A DNA stretch of 64,000 nt, from the NCBI GenBank assembly GCA_030141605.1, contig JAQGDQ010000972.1, forward strand, positions 1 to 64,000, read 5' to 3'. Origin of the DNA: Tubiluchus corallicola. Taxonomy: Eukaryota > Priapulida > Priapulimorpha > Priapulimorphida > Tubiluchidae. This document shows positions 42,651-55,339 of this stretch, in pieces (position 1 is the stretch's first letter; each line of letters opens with the position of its first letter). A program made the position numbers and the translations under genes. The notes beneath the pieces were generated by a model, which was given only the letters and a program-made list of their open reading frames with translations, had not been told where the DNA came from and ran no database searches.

Positions 42651-44423
42651 TCACACAAGCGTCTCTAAAACATACGCCATCTCTTCACTACTGTGCAATG
42701 AACTCAGCCCAGTATCTGATGAATTACTATCATTATCACTCATCACTCTAGATTTGGCAAATTGCGCACCGTATGAAGTTGAGTCACAGATTTCTAATTC
42801 GTCGGAAAAGGAGACTCTTTTCTCGATAGGAGACACATCATAAATGGCTTCATAATTATTTGAGTTGGTTGCACAATTTGGTGTAACAGCACCATTTTCT
42901 GAATGGGGCATATATTTGTGGACCATACGAGAAGTTGAGGTTATTGGTTTGCACCAAAGTGAGATTTGTTGTTGATTGTCGTTGTCGTCAACACTGCTGT
43001 CACCGTCACTGCTCGACTCGCGATGATATTGTGACACGTGATATACTCCGCAGTCAAGGTCATCATCATTCTCACATGCCGAGTCATTATCATCATTGCG
43101 GACACATGCTGAGACATCTACTACATCAACCTGTCCTTCTTCACAACCTGATTCACCAAGTTCTTCTATAGGTTCAAGAACAGACAAGTGACTCATCAAA
43201 TATTCAAAAAATTGCTCCTTTTGCCTGAGTTCGCACTCGTGTTGTTTGATCTGAGATGCCATTTCTTCTGAAAGGAGCTCCTGCTCTAATCGCAGATCGA
43301 CACTTTTTTGTATCTGCTCCTGAATTGTGTTAAACTCACGATCAATAATACTTTCATTTGAATGCGGAGCTGCTTCATCTAGATTCGTTGTTTCATCCAA
43401 TATCTGAGTGGATATATCGTGTACTGATTCTTCACACTCAACAATTCTTTTGTTTATCTCGATCAGGCCTTCACACATCTGCACGTAGTCGCGCAATTCT
43501 GACGACGTCATATTGCAAACAGCACTGTCGTCACTGTCATCAGTAAAATCACTGAGGTACGTGTCTTGCAGATAGTTCTTTCCATCCTGCTGCATACGAC
43601 AGTGATGAGTTCTTGTCTCATAAAGTTCGATTTGCACGTCTAATTCGTGAAGTCGACTTTGTTGTTCGCGGATTCTTTGATCCTGGGTTATAATACACTG
43701 GACCAAGTGTTCCAATCTACGAGCGCTTTTGTCATTGTCACCTTTCCCGCGAACTTTCGAAATATCTGTTTTTCTTACTTCAATGTCTAACCTACTCTCA
43801 GATGAACTTCGTCTGTTATTGGCAGTCTTTTCATCACTCGGTCTTTTTCCGGGTAAAACTTCAACCGAACTTTGTCGCTTAACCCGAGAAGGTTTATTCA
43901 TAGAGTTTAACTTTTTATCACAGGTAGGTTTTTCACTATTTTTTGGAGAATCTTCCCAAGTAACGCTGCGCTCTTTGCGAGTAGTTTTATTTCTAGAGCT
44001 TTTATCAGTTCTAGAGGACTTCACTACGCACTTCTCAAGTAGCGAATTTTTCTCAGGATCAGAGTCTTCACTGGATTTCCCGTTTCGAGATCTCTTCTTT
44101 GACTTGCGGAATTTCATTTTAGAACGCGACCGCGTGTACGTTGTAGACGAAAGTTTCTTCAGAGTAAATCGGACGTTTTTCTGTTCGACACCCCACGCCT
44201 TCCATATCCGGAGCAACTTGCTCCGACCGGGTAGATGTTTTTCCACGTCTCGCCACTGTTCAAATAGCGCATACGTGTTTGGGTTAAACTCAATCCGATG
44301 TTCCTTATTTTCTCGCTTTAGCAGAGCATAGACGATTTCATCACAGGTCGTATGACGCGTGACACCAGCCAGGTGCTTCTCTCGGCCGCCGAACCAGACC
44401 GTTATCCCGACATGCGAGCTCAT
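42651..44423 (-). CDS. N-terminal RASSF protein (RASSF7-10 type, RASSF9/10-like)
   Basis: One uninterrupted 590-codon exon. Residues 7-91 are a Ras-association domain (ITVWFGGREKHLAGVTRHTT ... RIWKAWGVEQKNVRFTLKK), at the extreme N-terminus as in RASSF7-10. Residues 92-230 are basic and Ser-rich; predicted coiled coils lie at about 235-275, 307-345 and 360-412; 430-590 are acidic and Ser/Asp-rich. RVSF at 536-539 fits the RVxF docking motif for protein phosphatase 1, and the last four residues, ETLV, fit a class I PDZ ligand. N-terminal RASSFs are scaffolds in polarity and Hippo-related signalling at junctions; the RASSF9/10 orthologue Meru of Drosophila works with Dishevelled and Bazooka. 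The start is supported by a splice acceptor 13 bases upstream. No other gene is near. Confidence 0.9.
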   Translation of the reverse strand: MSSHVGITVWFGGREKHLAGVTRHTTCDEIVYALLKRENKEHRIEFNPNTYALFEQWRDVEKHLPGRSKLLRIWKAWGVEQKNVRFTLKKLSSTTYTRSRSKMKFRKSKKRSRNGKSSEDSDPEKNSLLEKCVVKSSRTDKSSRNKTTRKERSVTWEDSPKNSEKPTCDKKLNSMNKPSRVKRQSSVEVLPGKRPSDEKTANNRRSSSESRLDIEVRKTDISKVRGKGDNDKSARRLEHLVQCIITQDQRIREQQSRLHELDVQIELYETRTHHCRMQQDGKNYLQDTYLSDFTDDSDDSAVCNMTSSELRDYVQMCEGLIEINKRIVECEESVHDISTQILDETTNLDEAAPHSNESIIDREFNTIQEQIQKSVDLRLEQELLSEEMASQIKQHECELRQKEQFFEYLMSHLSVLEPIEELGESGCEEGQVDVVDVSACVRNDDNDSACENDDDLDCGVYHVSQYHRESSSDGDSSVDDNDNQQQISLWCKPITSTSRMVHKYMPHSENGAVTPNCATNSNNYEAIYDVSPIEKRVSFSDELEICDSTSYGAQFAKSRVMSDNDSNSSDTGLSSLHSSEEMAYVLETLV

Positions 44424-44456
44424 CTAAACATCTGATCTGTAAAAAAAGAAAAAAGC
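44424..44456 (-). other. 5'-UTR splice acceptor of the RASSF gene
   Basis: On the minus strand GCTTTTTTCTTTTTTTACAG ends at 44437 and is followed by 13 untranslated bases and the ATG. So a 5'-UTR intron exists and the first exon and promoter lie further right, not located. Confidence 0.8.
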
Positions 44457-47400
44457 ATGAAGCAATTAGCGCAGGTAATAATGCAGTTCATTATACGGAT
44501 GGGGTGGAAAGTGTGTCAGACAGAGAAATTGCTGTATTCGTCCCCGCGCATGCAAAAGCACAATACAGATGACAGGATAATTGCAGGACAAATAGACTTG
44601 GAATCAGCAGATAGGAATGCTGATAAGATAAAGAATAAAGCTTTTTTAAGTCAGCCTTTGATGTCAAGTAAAAGACTACAGGATCAGCGTAATAATGATC
44701 AGGACCGCAATAATGTTCGCTGCCGTTCCTCAAACGAGTTCGAAGAACCTTGAGGACACATGTAACTCAAGGTAATCTTCATTTTAACATCCGCCATAAA
44801 AAGCCACAATATTAATTTAAATCAATCTATGACACCGCCATAAATTCAACAACCGAGAAAAGAAACATTGTAACTTCCAACTGCCACTGTACGTGCTGTT
44901 TAAGAAAAGGCAAGGCGATAATAACGCATTAAAGCAGTTAGCTAGAGTGAGTCTATGAAATGTTATAGACTGTGTAACGATGAAAAGAGAAATTCCAGTA
45001 ATGAGCACGTATAATCTTTTTTTATAGTCCAACTTTTAAATATATTGTTTACAGCTTAGAAAATACGTCTTTACATCAAGAATAAAAAAAATTGAATTCT
45101 CTTTCGTAGTTTCAAAACATCTTTTTTGTAATGATGAAAAGAGTTGACGACGATAAGCATTTAATTCTTGAATGTAACTATTACAATGCTTTAAGAAATA
45201 GCTTGTATTTCCCCAAACTTTATGAATCTAACAGTACAGGAAAAGTTTGTACTTCTGATGAATGAAATGGATTTTGAACTTGGAAACTTAGTTTCAAAGT
45301 ACACCACAGACTGTTTTGAAAGAAGGAAAATAAAAGCTTAATCACAGAAAATCATATTCATCTGACAGCAATAACACATTATTGTAATTATGTTATTTTT
45401 GTAAACTGTCAACTTTCAAAACTGTGAACTTTTTAACCTGTGACGATTATAATCAACTTGTGTGATTAGTGATTTTTTATGTACATTGTATTGTATATTG
45501 TATTGTATTGTTCGTCGATAAACTTTAATATTTAGTCGGAAGCTTTCATCAGCTGAAATGACTATAATGAAAACATGCGCTATTTGCTACCCGAAAGGTT
45601 TTTTGGGTCTTTTATGTTTAAAGTTTTAAGTCTTTAGTATTCACATACACAGCTTTGCAAAGTTGCCATTATAGATTATAAATATTTAAAAATCTCTACA
45701 AACTGTTTCGTAGACGCTTTTGTGTATGAAGACAGTTGGCCTAGAAGCGAAATTTAAACAATAAGTAATATACTTTTAGATAATTCGATAATACACATTT
45801 CAGGACTGCCAGCACACTGCCGAGGTTAAGGCGGGACCAAAATCTCATTACCAAAGACAAAGATAAAACACTTAGCCGACGAAAATGTTTTAGCAATAGT
45901 TGGAAGAAAAATATCTCAAGCAGTATTTATGATAGTCATTAATCTATTTTCTGAACAGGTTTGGCGCTGCATAACTTTTGCAGACAAATTCACACTGTAA
46001 CTACTCGGCAATAAATTCACTTTATATGAAATGTGTTTTTTTCAGCAATAAACGGGGGCTATGTAAATTAGTTCACGCTGTAGGCGTGAAACAAAGAAGT
46101 GAAAGCTCTACAAAAGGATGTTAATCCTCACAACTTTTCATGTTATACTGTACTAAGGCTTTCTATCGACGATTAGGTCTCATTCTAAAAACTTTAGAAA
46201 TGTACAATGCACTGGGGGTTAGGTAATTGCTTGTTGAAAGAGTCCAGGGGAAGAATTAGTCTAACAATGTAATTGCACCGGTGTGCGAGAAATTCAAAAG
46301 TAAAAAATGACAATAAACATCCTGACCTAATAACTTGATCGCTCTGGATTCCTTTGGTAATTACGCTTTCTTTATGTTGTCAGAACAAAAACAGACAAAA
46401 AAGATAGCGTTTGCATGCGCTGTTTTCTGCACACACCTGCGTTTGCATGTAGATTTCACTTTTTTATACGCATTGTGCGACTCTACATGTTAGACTCCAG
46501 CACTCAGTCACAGACCTTAATCTTAATGGTTGTGAACAGACCGAAACATTGCCCATTATTAAGGTTAATGTTTTAAGATAAGATACTGACCGTCAAAGAT
46601 GTTTTAGTAACATTTCTATATGGATCGAGGTAAATACCTTAACGAGGTGAACAGCCAAAATCGGTATGGTGAATAAAACGAGCACTGAATACAGACAATC
46701 ACAAACCGTTCACTGACTATCGTCAGCGCTGCTTAACTTTGATGGCTAAACGTACATCGTCACCATTTTGTTATACCATGATACCATCGTCACCAGATAC
46801 CATGAAATATCCTGAAAAAGGATGTTCGTGTTTCCAGAAATTTTAATTTCCAAATCACAGATGATACATTTCTAAATACTTTCTGACTAACTGCGTGCTG
46901 ACTGAGAATTCAGACCTGCTTGGGCTAACATCTCAAGTCACTATCTCTATTCGTCTGAAACCACAAAGGTTCTGGATTCGAATCCTTTTTTCAGAGTCAT
47001 CGTCCTTTTCAAATTAGACTGTTGATTAGAGTTGTTTATTGGCGAAATTGTCGAGAAGACTTTGCAAGCCCCATGATGGATGATTATGAGGTCTTTAGAA
47101 AATAGTTGCTCGCCACTGGAGTGTCTAAGCATCCCTCCCTTTATCAACTTTTTATCAATAATGCCAAACGTCTTCCTTAACACAAACCATTGCGATTGGG
47201 TTTTAGCAATTTGTTTTACGTTCAGATAAAATGCTCAACGTCATCGCTAAAGAAATTGGTTTCTAATTTTGAAAACGGACTGTGACCAAAGATCGTTGAA
47301 TCGAATGACCATACGATCGTGGAACTGCCACGATTGTTACTAAATGCTAATGTAATCATCGAAGATGTTCAGTTATCCCCGGACCTCGAAGTAAGTAATG

Positions 47401-47989
47401 CCACTTAAACCCCGTCCTGATAGCGGGGCCATAAACTCATCAAGAGAAATTAGAATTAAATCCAATAGTGAACCGTCCAAAACCCGTTATACTCACTTAT
47501 TCCACAACAATCAGCCCTAATCATTTATAATATCGCCATACATCTTTACTTTATTCAGTAGAAAGTCATTGATGTCATTGTTAAGTATACTCTATAATCA
47601 ACGAATACTCTATGAAAAACTTGCTTAAAGTCAAGTGCGTCTACTATTGTAGAAGAAATGCATGATATAAAGTTATTATTAGGTATACGACAATAGCATA
47701 TCACCATTACTCTTTCGTGTGAAAGATAACTTATCACATTTAAAAAGCATAAACGTGTATTTTAAAACTTTTACTGGGCCCTTATCTCATCATTACTATA
47801 TCCATCTGTCACCTATAAGTCTCTATTATCTCGATCTTTTTTTGGAAAAATTGGAAGCGTACGGCCATTTTTATTACTGCACTTTGTATGATTACTTTAA
47901 GATGTACAGGACAGAGGTATGTTTGCTTAACGTAACACCGAACCATTGATACTTAACATTGATACCACATAGAAAACACGAAAATAATT
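44457..47989. other. no gene seen; contains the RASSF 5'-UTR intron
   Basis: AT-rich. A box-B-like GGATTCGAATCC at about 46973 suggests a tRNA-derived relic, without a clear box A. Short TATTG repeats lie at 45487-45512. ORFs at 46947-47183 (-) and 47555-47949 are unsupported. Confidence 0.45.
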
Positions 47990-48572
47990 CTATTCCTGCT
48001 GCTGTTCATAATGACGACGCTGATGTGATGATAATGACGGACCATACTAACGCCGACGATGTATTTAAATACATTAACAACATCAGCAAACCATTCCAGA
48101 ATAACAGATTTACCTTTTTTCCAAATCCTATCGTTAATTCCAGAACAGGCAATCTAAAACAAATTAGGACAAATACCCACTATGGAACGAACTCTGTAAT
48201 CAAATAAGCAATTTTACTTTGGAATTCTCTACCATTACAGGTTAAACAAATCAAGTCCCTATCAGCATTTAAAACAAAATTAAAATCACTAATATTAACC
48301 AGATATGAAATACCATCACACCAGTACGACAACATGCACACTAATTCAGAATTCATATACCCACGGCCATATTAATTAAATCATAGTTTTTTATATTTTT
48401 TTGTGTATAGTTGTAAATATGTTTGATTTTATTCGTCATTACTGCACAGTAGTTTAGATTGCACTGACGCATTTGCCTTCAGCAGTGTAAGTTTTTATTA
48501 ACTAACACTGATTGATTATCTCTGTAAAGTTTTTATCAGTGATTATCAATGTTTTTAATGGCAAATAAAGAT

Positions 48573-48606
<34 letters not shown>
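47990..48606 (+). mobile_element. LINE 3' end: RT C-terminal remnant, 3' UTR and (TA)n tail
   Basis: NSRTGNLKQIRTNTHYGTNS, then an in-frame stop (48205-48207), then LLWNSLPLQVKQIKSLSAFK TKLKS: the order and wording of the C-terminus of many LINE reverse transcriptases (LRQ..T.YG..S, LWNSLP, SLS.FK.KLK). The frame ends at PRPY and TAA near 48375. About 200 bases later AATAAAGATTATTA leads to a TA tract (48578-48606). A 5'-truncated dead copy. Confidence 0.7.
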
Positions 48607-48608
<2 letters not shown>

Positions 48609-48679
48609 ATTACGACAACAACAATTGCAATGAAGATGTAATGACAGTAACAACAAAAATGACTACGATGTTTAATTGT

Positions 48680-48832
48680 AATGATAATGATAATGATGTG
48701 CTGCTGCTGTTGTCGATGGTAATCTATAATAATAACAATAATATGGTGATGATGATATAGTGGTGACGACGATGACGATGATGATGAAGACGACGACGAC
48801 GACGACGATGATGAAGATGACGATGATAACGT
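48680..48832. repeat. (GAT)/(GAC)/(AAT) trinucleotide region
   Basis: Imperfect GATGAT, GACGAC and AATAAT runs. The poly-Ser, poly-Ile and poly-Asp frames on both strands come from it. Confidence 0.85.
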
Positions 48833-48850
48833 ATGACTGATATATATCAC

Positions 48851-50648
48851 GACAACAATAAAATAATGTCGGCAACGACAATGATGAAGAATGATGGTAG
48901 TGTTGCTCCTACTGCCGCTGTTGCTATTAGAGAAGTAGAAAAAGCTCGTGACAATAATAATGATGACGATGGCAACGAAGATATCAATGAGTTAATGACG
49001 ATTTTGAAACAAGCTAGCTTGATCACAAAGTATAATAATGCCGCAGATATTCAGGTATTTTTCATTCCTACGTACAAAAGATAGAAATTTTGTCGATTTA
49101 ATTTAGTTACGGGCCTTGTCTATTTAAACGAATAAGAGATATGTAAGTTTACAATTTAGTATTAGTCTTGTTCGCTTCTTACAAATTGGGAGTTTTTACA
49201 CTTTATTTTTATTAGATGGATTGTTGCGTGAGGATGACCATAACTGTGTCTAAACGTTGCAGATGTTGTGTCTGAATAAAAACACGTCTTGCCTTAAGTG
49301 GATGCTGGCTGTTATTTTCATTCTGAGGGGAAATACAGTATTAAATTCGAGTTTAATGGTGCTTTCAGAGGACTGAAAATCTTGGAGGCAGGACGCAGTA
49401 TCAGCTGTGCTTAAACGTCGCCATTCGACTAGAATAAATAAGATTGGGAAACTTTCTCCCATGGGAATTCGTCTGAGTGACAGATTGCTTACTGTGTTAC
49501 ATTGATGGAATAATAAATGGGCAGGTAGCGATTGTATCATTTACTGAAAAAAACACGGTCGAACTAAAACGTGGACACATTCACGTTTTTCATAATATCG
49601 TAATTTAGAAACTTAAGCTCATAAATACTGCAAGCAATAAAAATGAAGCTGGTCGCGGAACAAGCACATTTCTATACGGATCAGCACATATTCACACGTC
49701 CTTGTGTTGGATAACGCAGCTTTGCAAAGTGTTATGAAGACATTCATTATTAAAAGTGGAAAACACTTCTGACTTCCTCTCGGTATTTTTTGAAACCGTG
49801 ATCAGCCGTAAAGATTCACGATAATGACGATAACACGTCTAACGCTAAGCGCAGTTGCACATGATGACTAACTACTGACACATCTTATCAACTTTGAATT
49901 AAGACATACTTTTTATGATATATAATAAAAAAAATTGAAAAACGTATGTAGTTAATCAATGTCGTCATCGTCATACTATCGCCTATGTCATCGTCATTGT
50001 ACAACTATGTAAAATTAGCAAAAATTATGACATGAACTCAGTCACTGATATAACACGAGCAGACTGATGTTAAGGTAGCAAGTATTAAAAACTAGGAGCA
50101 ATTTTTTGTTTGTTACAACAAGTCCATGAGAAAGTTGAAGCAATAGCTCAACACAATATTTCCCTACAGTATATGTGGCCCCACCACGGGCTTAGAAGTC
50201 CTTATTGTTTTATACTATAAACTGTAGCGTTGCCATCTTGCAGTCACTCATCCATGTAATAGCCAGATACGGCGATTCTTACATTTAGCTTTGCTCTAAA
50301 TTACGAGACTAACGTCTTTCGGTTTAAACAATAGTCAGTGATGGCACGGAAATCTGTTTTTCAACAAACCTTTGTGGCAAACTACATTTTTTACTGAGAC
50401 GTTAACCTAGAAACAAAGTTCTGATAGGGCAGAACTACACATTAGGTCCATTATGGAGGTTAATTTATCCTGCTTATGGCCCCAAAGGAGTAGTTATTTA
50501 CTCTTCAATTAACAGTCTGCTCGCGTCCAAGTTGTACTGCAATTAATGGATAGACACCGGATCAATCCATTCTAATAGTCGTCTCCACAGACTTGTCTTT
50601 GTGTAGAAGCATATAAAGACTCATCTACCGAATAGAGGAAACATACGT
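48851..50648. other. no gene seen
   Basis: AT-rich. Continuation of GAT-rich sequence to about 49000, then unremarkable. The ORF at 49250-49540 (-) lacks support. Confidence 0.45.
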
Positions 50649-50735
50649 GTACGCGTGTACACATTGTAGTGTACTTAGCATGAGGCGTGTGTACACACTG
50701 TAACAAACTTAGTAAGGACGTGTGTACACATTACG
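50649..50735. repeat. 33/34-bp tandem repeat with GTGTACAC palindrome
   Basis: CGTGTACACATTGTAGTGTACTTAG-type units at 50655, 50689 and 50722 (period 34 then 33, about 2.6 copies), each holding the palindrome GTGTACAC. Confidence 0.75.
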
Positions 50736-52984
50736 GCTCCTGTGTTCCAATGTCCTGCAAGCTGTGCTTGATCAGATAAATATGCATGTAATAATGAAGT
50801 ATAAATATTTGTTCAAATTCACGTTTATTAGATTCTCCATGTACGTGCAGATGGATGGGTGTTATTAATCTCGTACGTTGTAATAATCGCCGATATTTTC
50901 AAAGCCGGAAAAGACAATTAATTTTGATTAATGGTATTAAGCAACGTAATCATGCACTTCAGCGTGCTGTGCAATTCGGTACAGACGCTGGAATAATTTT
51001 ATTATGATTTATCGAGGACATATCTGACGTCATATCTATGTTATTGATTTGAGTAATTATTGTGCTAAAGCATCTATTTTCGTTATTTAATTTCAGTTAT
51101 CTAACAGACACTAAGTATATTGAGTAAGGACAGTTTGGCAAGATGGTTAAGAGCGGTCCTGGGGTGGACAAGTGTTAAAAACGTCCCTGTTGCGCTTGCC
51201 CAACGAGTCTGGCTAATATTATTGGCTATCAATTTGTACTGTATTGCGTACAATACACGTAGTACTTTATAAAGGTGTTTCAGAACCTGTTGAAAGCACA
51301 AAAGTAAGTAAATGTAATCACCAAACAGTTGACAATTTCAAAAACGTTTAAACGTAGTCAGTCTTGGTAATTGTAGAATAACGTATTAGTATTTCAATAC
51401 TTTTTTGATATGCACGATAGAAACCGGAAATAACGAGTTAATAAGACGTTCTGACCCGGAAATTACGTCAAAAACCAATCATCGTCGTGACAAAAATAAT
51501 CTGTGTTTAATAAAATGCACATTTTTAGGGTCATAAAGAAAAACAACGTAGAGCTGGAAAGTAGAAATTTACGTCCAAAGTAAAATAATTGGCATACTAG
51601 CATCTCGAGGTGCACTAATTACATAATAATTTTGAGAATGACTGGTTGAAATATTGAGTTAACTGTTACTCATTCACCTCGTTTAAGTAAATTAATAGTG
51701 AAACAAATGCTTATATATATATAAGTATAAAATATATTAGTATATAAGTATATATAAGCATATAAGTCTTAAATCGAACTGACTTAAATCATCGAATGGC
51801 TTATAATTGTACCTTTTCATATTCTAAACCTATATACATCTACAGGAAAACGCGGAAATGACTGCTGAACGCAGTAATCCTATAATACAGACACGCACAG
51901 GGCAGTAATTACGCCATTGTAAACACAGAACAAAATATAATATGGAATAGATTAATGAAAAAAAGTACCAAATATAGCTTATGACCAACAAAAAACAGAT
52001 ACCTGCTGAGTCATCGTCCCGGTTCTGTATTGCATTGAGCATCAAACTAAATAAACACTATTCTGGACAGTTATTTTGTTGTGAAATATTGCTGATTCAT
52101 GAAGGCTTTAACGGATCTTATTATTTGTATAATCAATTTCGTCAAAATCCTTGTTTGCGTCACTTAAACTCTATGCAATCAAACTTGCAGGATTCACAGC
52201 AGTGTACCGGTACTGCCCCACACTGAGTATCATTTACCTTTAGCGACAGCATCCCTTCTTCCACACAAAACTCAGGAAGAACCTTGAACATCATTCTAAT
52301 TGTCTTTGTTAAATCCTTGACAGTACAGTTGACAGAATAAAGCACTATTCACACGCTAGTACGCAAACTACTAAACGTCCCTGACAAAACGGTTTGTAGA
52401 TTATAAAAACTGTTCACACACTACAGTTTCAACAAACTGTCTGACATCCTCAAACTGACGGTTAATTCGGTTAGCTATTAATTACTAGAATCTACCTTGT
52501 TACCTGTATTATTTTAACTTCCTTGTTCCACCTCAAGTGGATGCGTATTACATGCGTAGGTTACGCAGCATAGATATCGAGTTGTTACGCCTGGTGATTG
52601 TAAACAATCTCGCGCGTGACTAACGTTTGTTTTGAAACTTTAAATGCATGGATACTTGTACTGATAGCTTCATTAATGTTATTAGAGAAAAAATACAAGA
52701 AAAACTGAAAAATCTTATCATGTTTTCAATCAAGGAACTGATTTAGGAACCAGTCAATTCAGATTAAAAATGTTTTTGATCAAACTGGCAATTATTAATG
52801 ATTGCTGCCTAATTTTATGATGAAGAGCTTGTTGATCGCTAGCAGTGCCATTAAATTCAATGCAGTTCTTGCAATTATACCACTTTATTAGATCATGTAC
52901 TTAAGGTAAGAGGTTACTTCGTATGTTTTCTTGTTGAGCGTTTAGTACCAGCATACTCTTGGCAACAGCACTAGTGCCAACAAA
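50736..52984. other. no convincing gene
   Basis: AT-rich with TATATA-rich DNA at 51710-51765. A cysteine-containing 61-codon ORF lies at 52160-52345 (-) and includes a donor-like AAAG/GTAAAT; too little to call a gene. Confidence 0.4.
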
Positions 52985-53012
52985 GCAGCAGCAGCAGCAG
53001 CAGTAGCAACGT
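52985..53012. repeat. (GCA)n microsatellite
   Basis: Short AGC/GCA run with imperfect continuation to about 53040. Confidence 0.9.
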
Positions 53013-53074
53013 AGGCAGCGATAGCAGCAGCAACAGTAACAAAAATAAACCAAACAATTGAAACAAGGTTCTTC

Positions 53075-53140
53075 GAAGTTCAAGTAGACCTCAAAGCTAA
53101 GACTTAGGTTTAAACCACTCGGCCACTAAGATTAGAATAG
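53075..53140 (-). repeat. tRNA-like SINE head fragment
   Basis: On the minus strand CTTAGTGGCCGAGTGGTTTAA resembles the 5' part of class II tRNAs (TGGCCGAGTGGTT as box A). Box B is not clear in the following bases. Confidence 0.35.
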
Positions 53141-54240
53141 ATACAAATTTCAAACAATGTCTTGCATCTACAGTGAATCCAAGAGTTGCAGCGTATTCAT
53201 ATTTGCATTTAATTTCATTAATTTTTAGTAAATTCAGTTTTGAGAATGCTATCCTTACGCTATACTAGTTGTTTTTGTTAAGAATTTGTTTTCGGACTCA
53301 TTTGATGTGCGCATTAATATACATTCCAATGAACGATTTTAAGTTTTTTCTTCCGGAAAAGAAGTTTTCATTTTTCATTGAATGGCGCCACTGTTTTTGA
53401 AAATGCGGGCAACGATATACTATTCTATTATTTTATCATAACAATAGATATTGCCATTGCGAATTTTATGTTTAAATTAACGTGACTGTGATATTACACA
53501 ATTTTAGGACATCCAGCTGAATACTCAGTCTTTTTGTTGCGAATAGACTGCCTATCTTTGACTAATTAAATTAGCTATCGCCTGTAATTAAATTTATAAT
53601 CAGACGAAAAATTACTGGGCTGACATTTTAAAATGTCTGCCTCCAGTATCAATGCGTCGTCATAGTAAATTTTAGCGCGTTGTTAAGGAAACCCCCGGAG
53701 ACATACAAGTCAGTAATAATAAAATTCTGCGGATGATTTAATTAAAGAAAACATCACAAACAAATTACAAAAACCCACAATGTAGGATCAATAGGAATGT
53801 CCTACCACCCTAAAATGAACTACAACGTTATTTTTCACAGAAAGTTTTATAAACACATTACTCTGATTATTTTTTATTATGGACCCCAATAGCGTAAACA
53901 GTGAAAATTAATGAAAATAACAATACCTGCTTTGCTGCTTTTGTACGATTTTGGTTGATATTTTGTCACGCGTTCGAATGTATCCTGAGACATTTCAGTT
54001 AGTGATTACAGGTCTTCTTAATGATTAAACCAATTAGGATGTTACAAGCAATAATTATTTCTGCAGAAGGCTGAGACCAAATTAATGGGGCTTGCTAATT
54101 ATCAATGATCACCTGTTACCTTTTATGGAACAGATATAACGCATTTCCCTAATCACAGAATAAAAAAAAACTGCATGTGAGCAGTATAATCTGCCATTGT
54201 CGGAGTTTGTTATGCCTTGCATGGGTTCCTATGTCTTGAG
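53141..54240. other. no gene seen
   Basis: AT-rich, no ORF of note. Confidence 0.5.
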
Positions 54241-54464
54241 TTGGGTGGTCGAGTGGCCTAGATTTCAGACTGCAACCACGCAGTCTTGAGTTCGAAACTA
54301 GCGGCTGTCCACATCAGGACTTATCCCTGCATGTTATTCGTTATTTGTGTGTTACGTCCTTACCTGTTTTGTTGTAAGTGAAAGTTGCTAAATAACAGTT
54401 AGTGGGTAATGTTGTCTGTTAAAATGAGCGACTGTAAATAAAAGTTGTCTTTGTCTTTGTCTTC
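54241..54464 (+). mobile_element. tRNA-derived SINE, 224 bp, near complete
   Basis: TGGTCGAGTGG (box A, 54246-54256) and GAGTTCGAAAC (box B, 54288-54298) are spaced as in a Ser/Leu-type tRNA with a long variable arm. An unrelated body follows, ending AATAAAAGTTGTC and a (TTTGTC)n tail. Head, body and simple tail are the structure of a SINE. Confidence 0.75.
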
Positions 54465-55339
54465 TCCATGATATATCTTCAGTGAAAAATAGAAAAGGCA
54501 AGACGTGACATGTAGATATTACAGATAAATACACTTAAAGCATAAGTATTGATCTATTACGTAACATATGATAATCAAAATAATTACAGTATTTACCCAA
54601 GTGTTTCCTAGGAAAGAAGAAGGTTTGGATTCCAGTCCACCTTAATTTAAAACAACGTTGGTATCTGTTTCAATTCAAATTTTTTAAACCATCAAGATAT
54701 GTATTTCAGAAGACCATGCCAACCAGTACCAACACATGTAAGTCCAACCTTCTGCCAAAGTCCATCGCGTTCATGTGGTGTATAATAATTATAGTTCAGA
54801 GTCAAAATTTTCTACGTTTGCAAAAAGAACAAGTGACGTCATCACGGACCGTTGTGGGTTAAGTAGGTATCACCTAAGCTTATAGCAAAACGGTATAAAT
54901 CTTGACATACTAAACCTACATCTTGAAGAGCACTCTAGTAAAATTCATCAACACTTGAACACCACTCGAAGACATGTGACTGTCAAGAGCCAATAAATCT
55001 CCTTTAATGTGGGCGACTTTTGCGGCCAACTGACGCACGCTTGGCAATTTTTGAACAAAGTAAAAGAAAACGAATGGTCCTGAAATGTTTGTTTTTTCAT
55101 TGTGTGCACCACTCTGGGCATGACAGAGGAACATTGGAGGAGATTCTAAACTGAGCAAACTTTGAAGATCCTACTATGAACTAAACACACAATGTAGAAG
55201 GAATTTTGAATCAGGCGCCTATTTTAACGTGCACTGCACCTGTTTTAGAACAACGACGATGTGTTAAAACGACAATCAAACTTAATAATGCCATTATGAT
55301 TAGTGTGTATTACATATGGATACTGCCACAGTAGGTATG
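54465..55339. other. no gene seen
   Basis: AT-rich; an 80-codon minus-strand ORF at 54916-55158 has no support. Confidence 0.45.

Noticed and set aside
43729..44331. 200-codon plus-strand ORF opposite the RASSF gene
   Set aside because: Antisense shadow of the basic, Ser-rich region of the RASSF coding exon.
46970..46984. GGATTCGAATCC as a tRNA gene
   Set aside because: A box-B match only; no acceptor stem, anticodon arm or clear box A around it.
51127..51215. GGCAAGATGGTTAAGAGCGG as a tRNA-derived SINE
   Set aside because: Has a loose box-A likeness but no box B within 100 bases.
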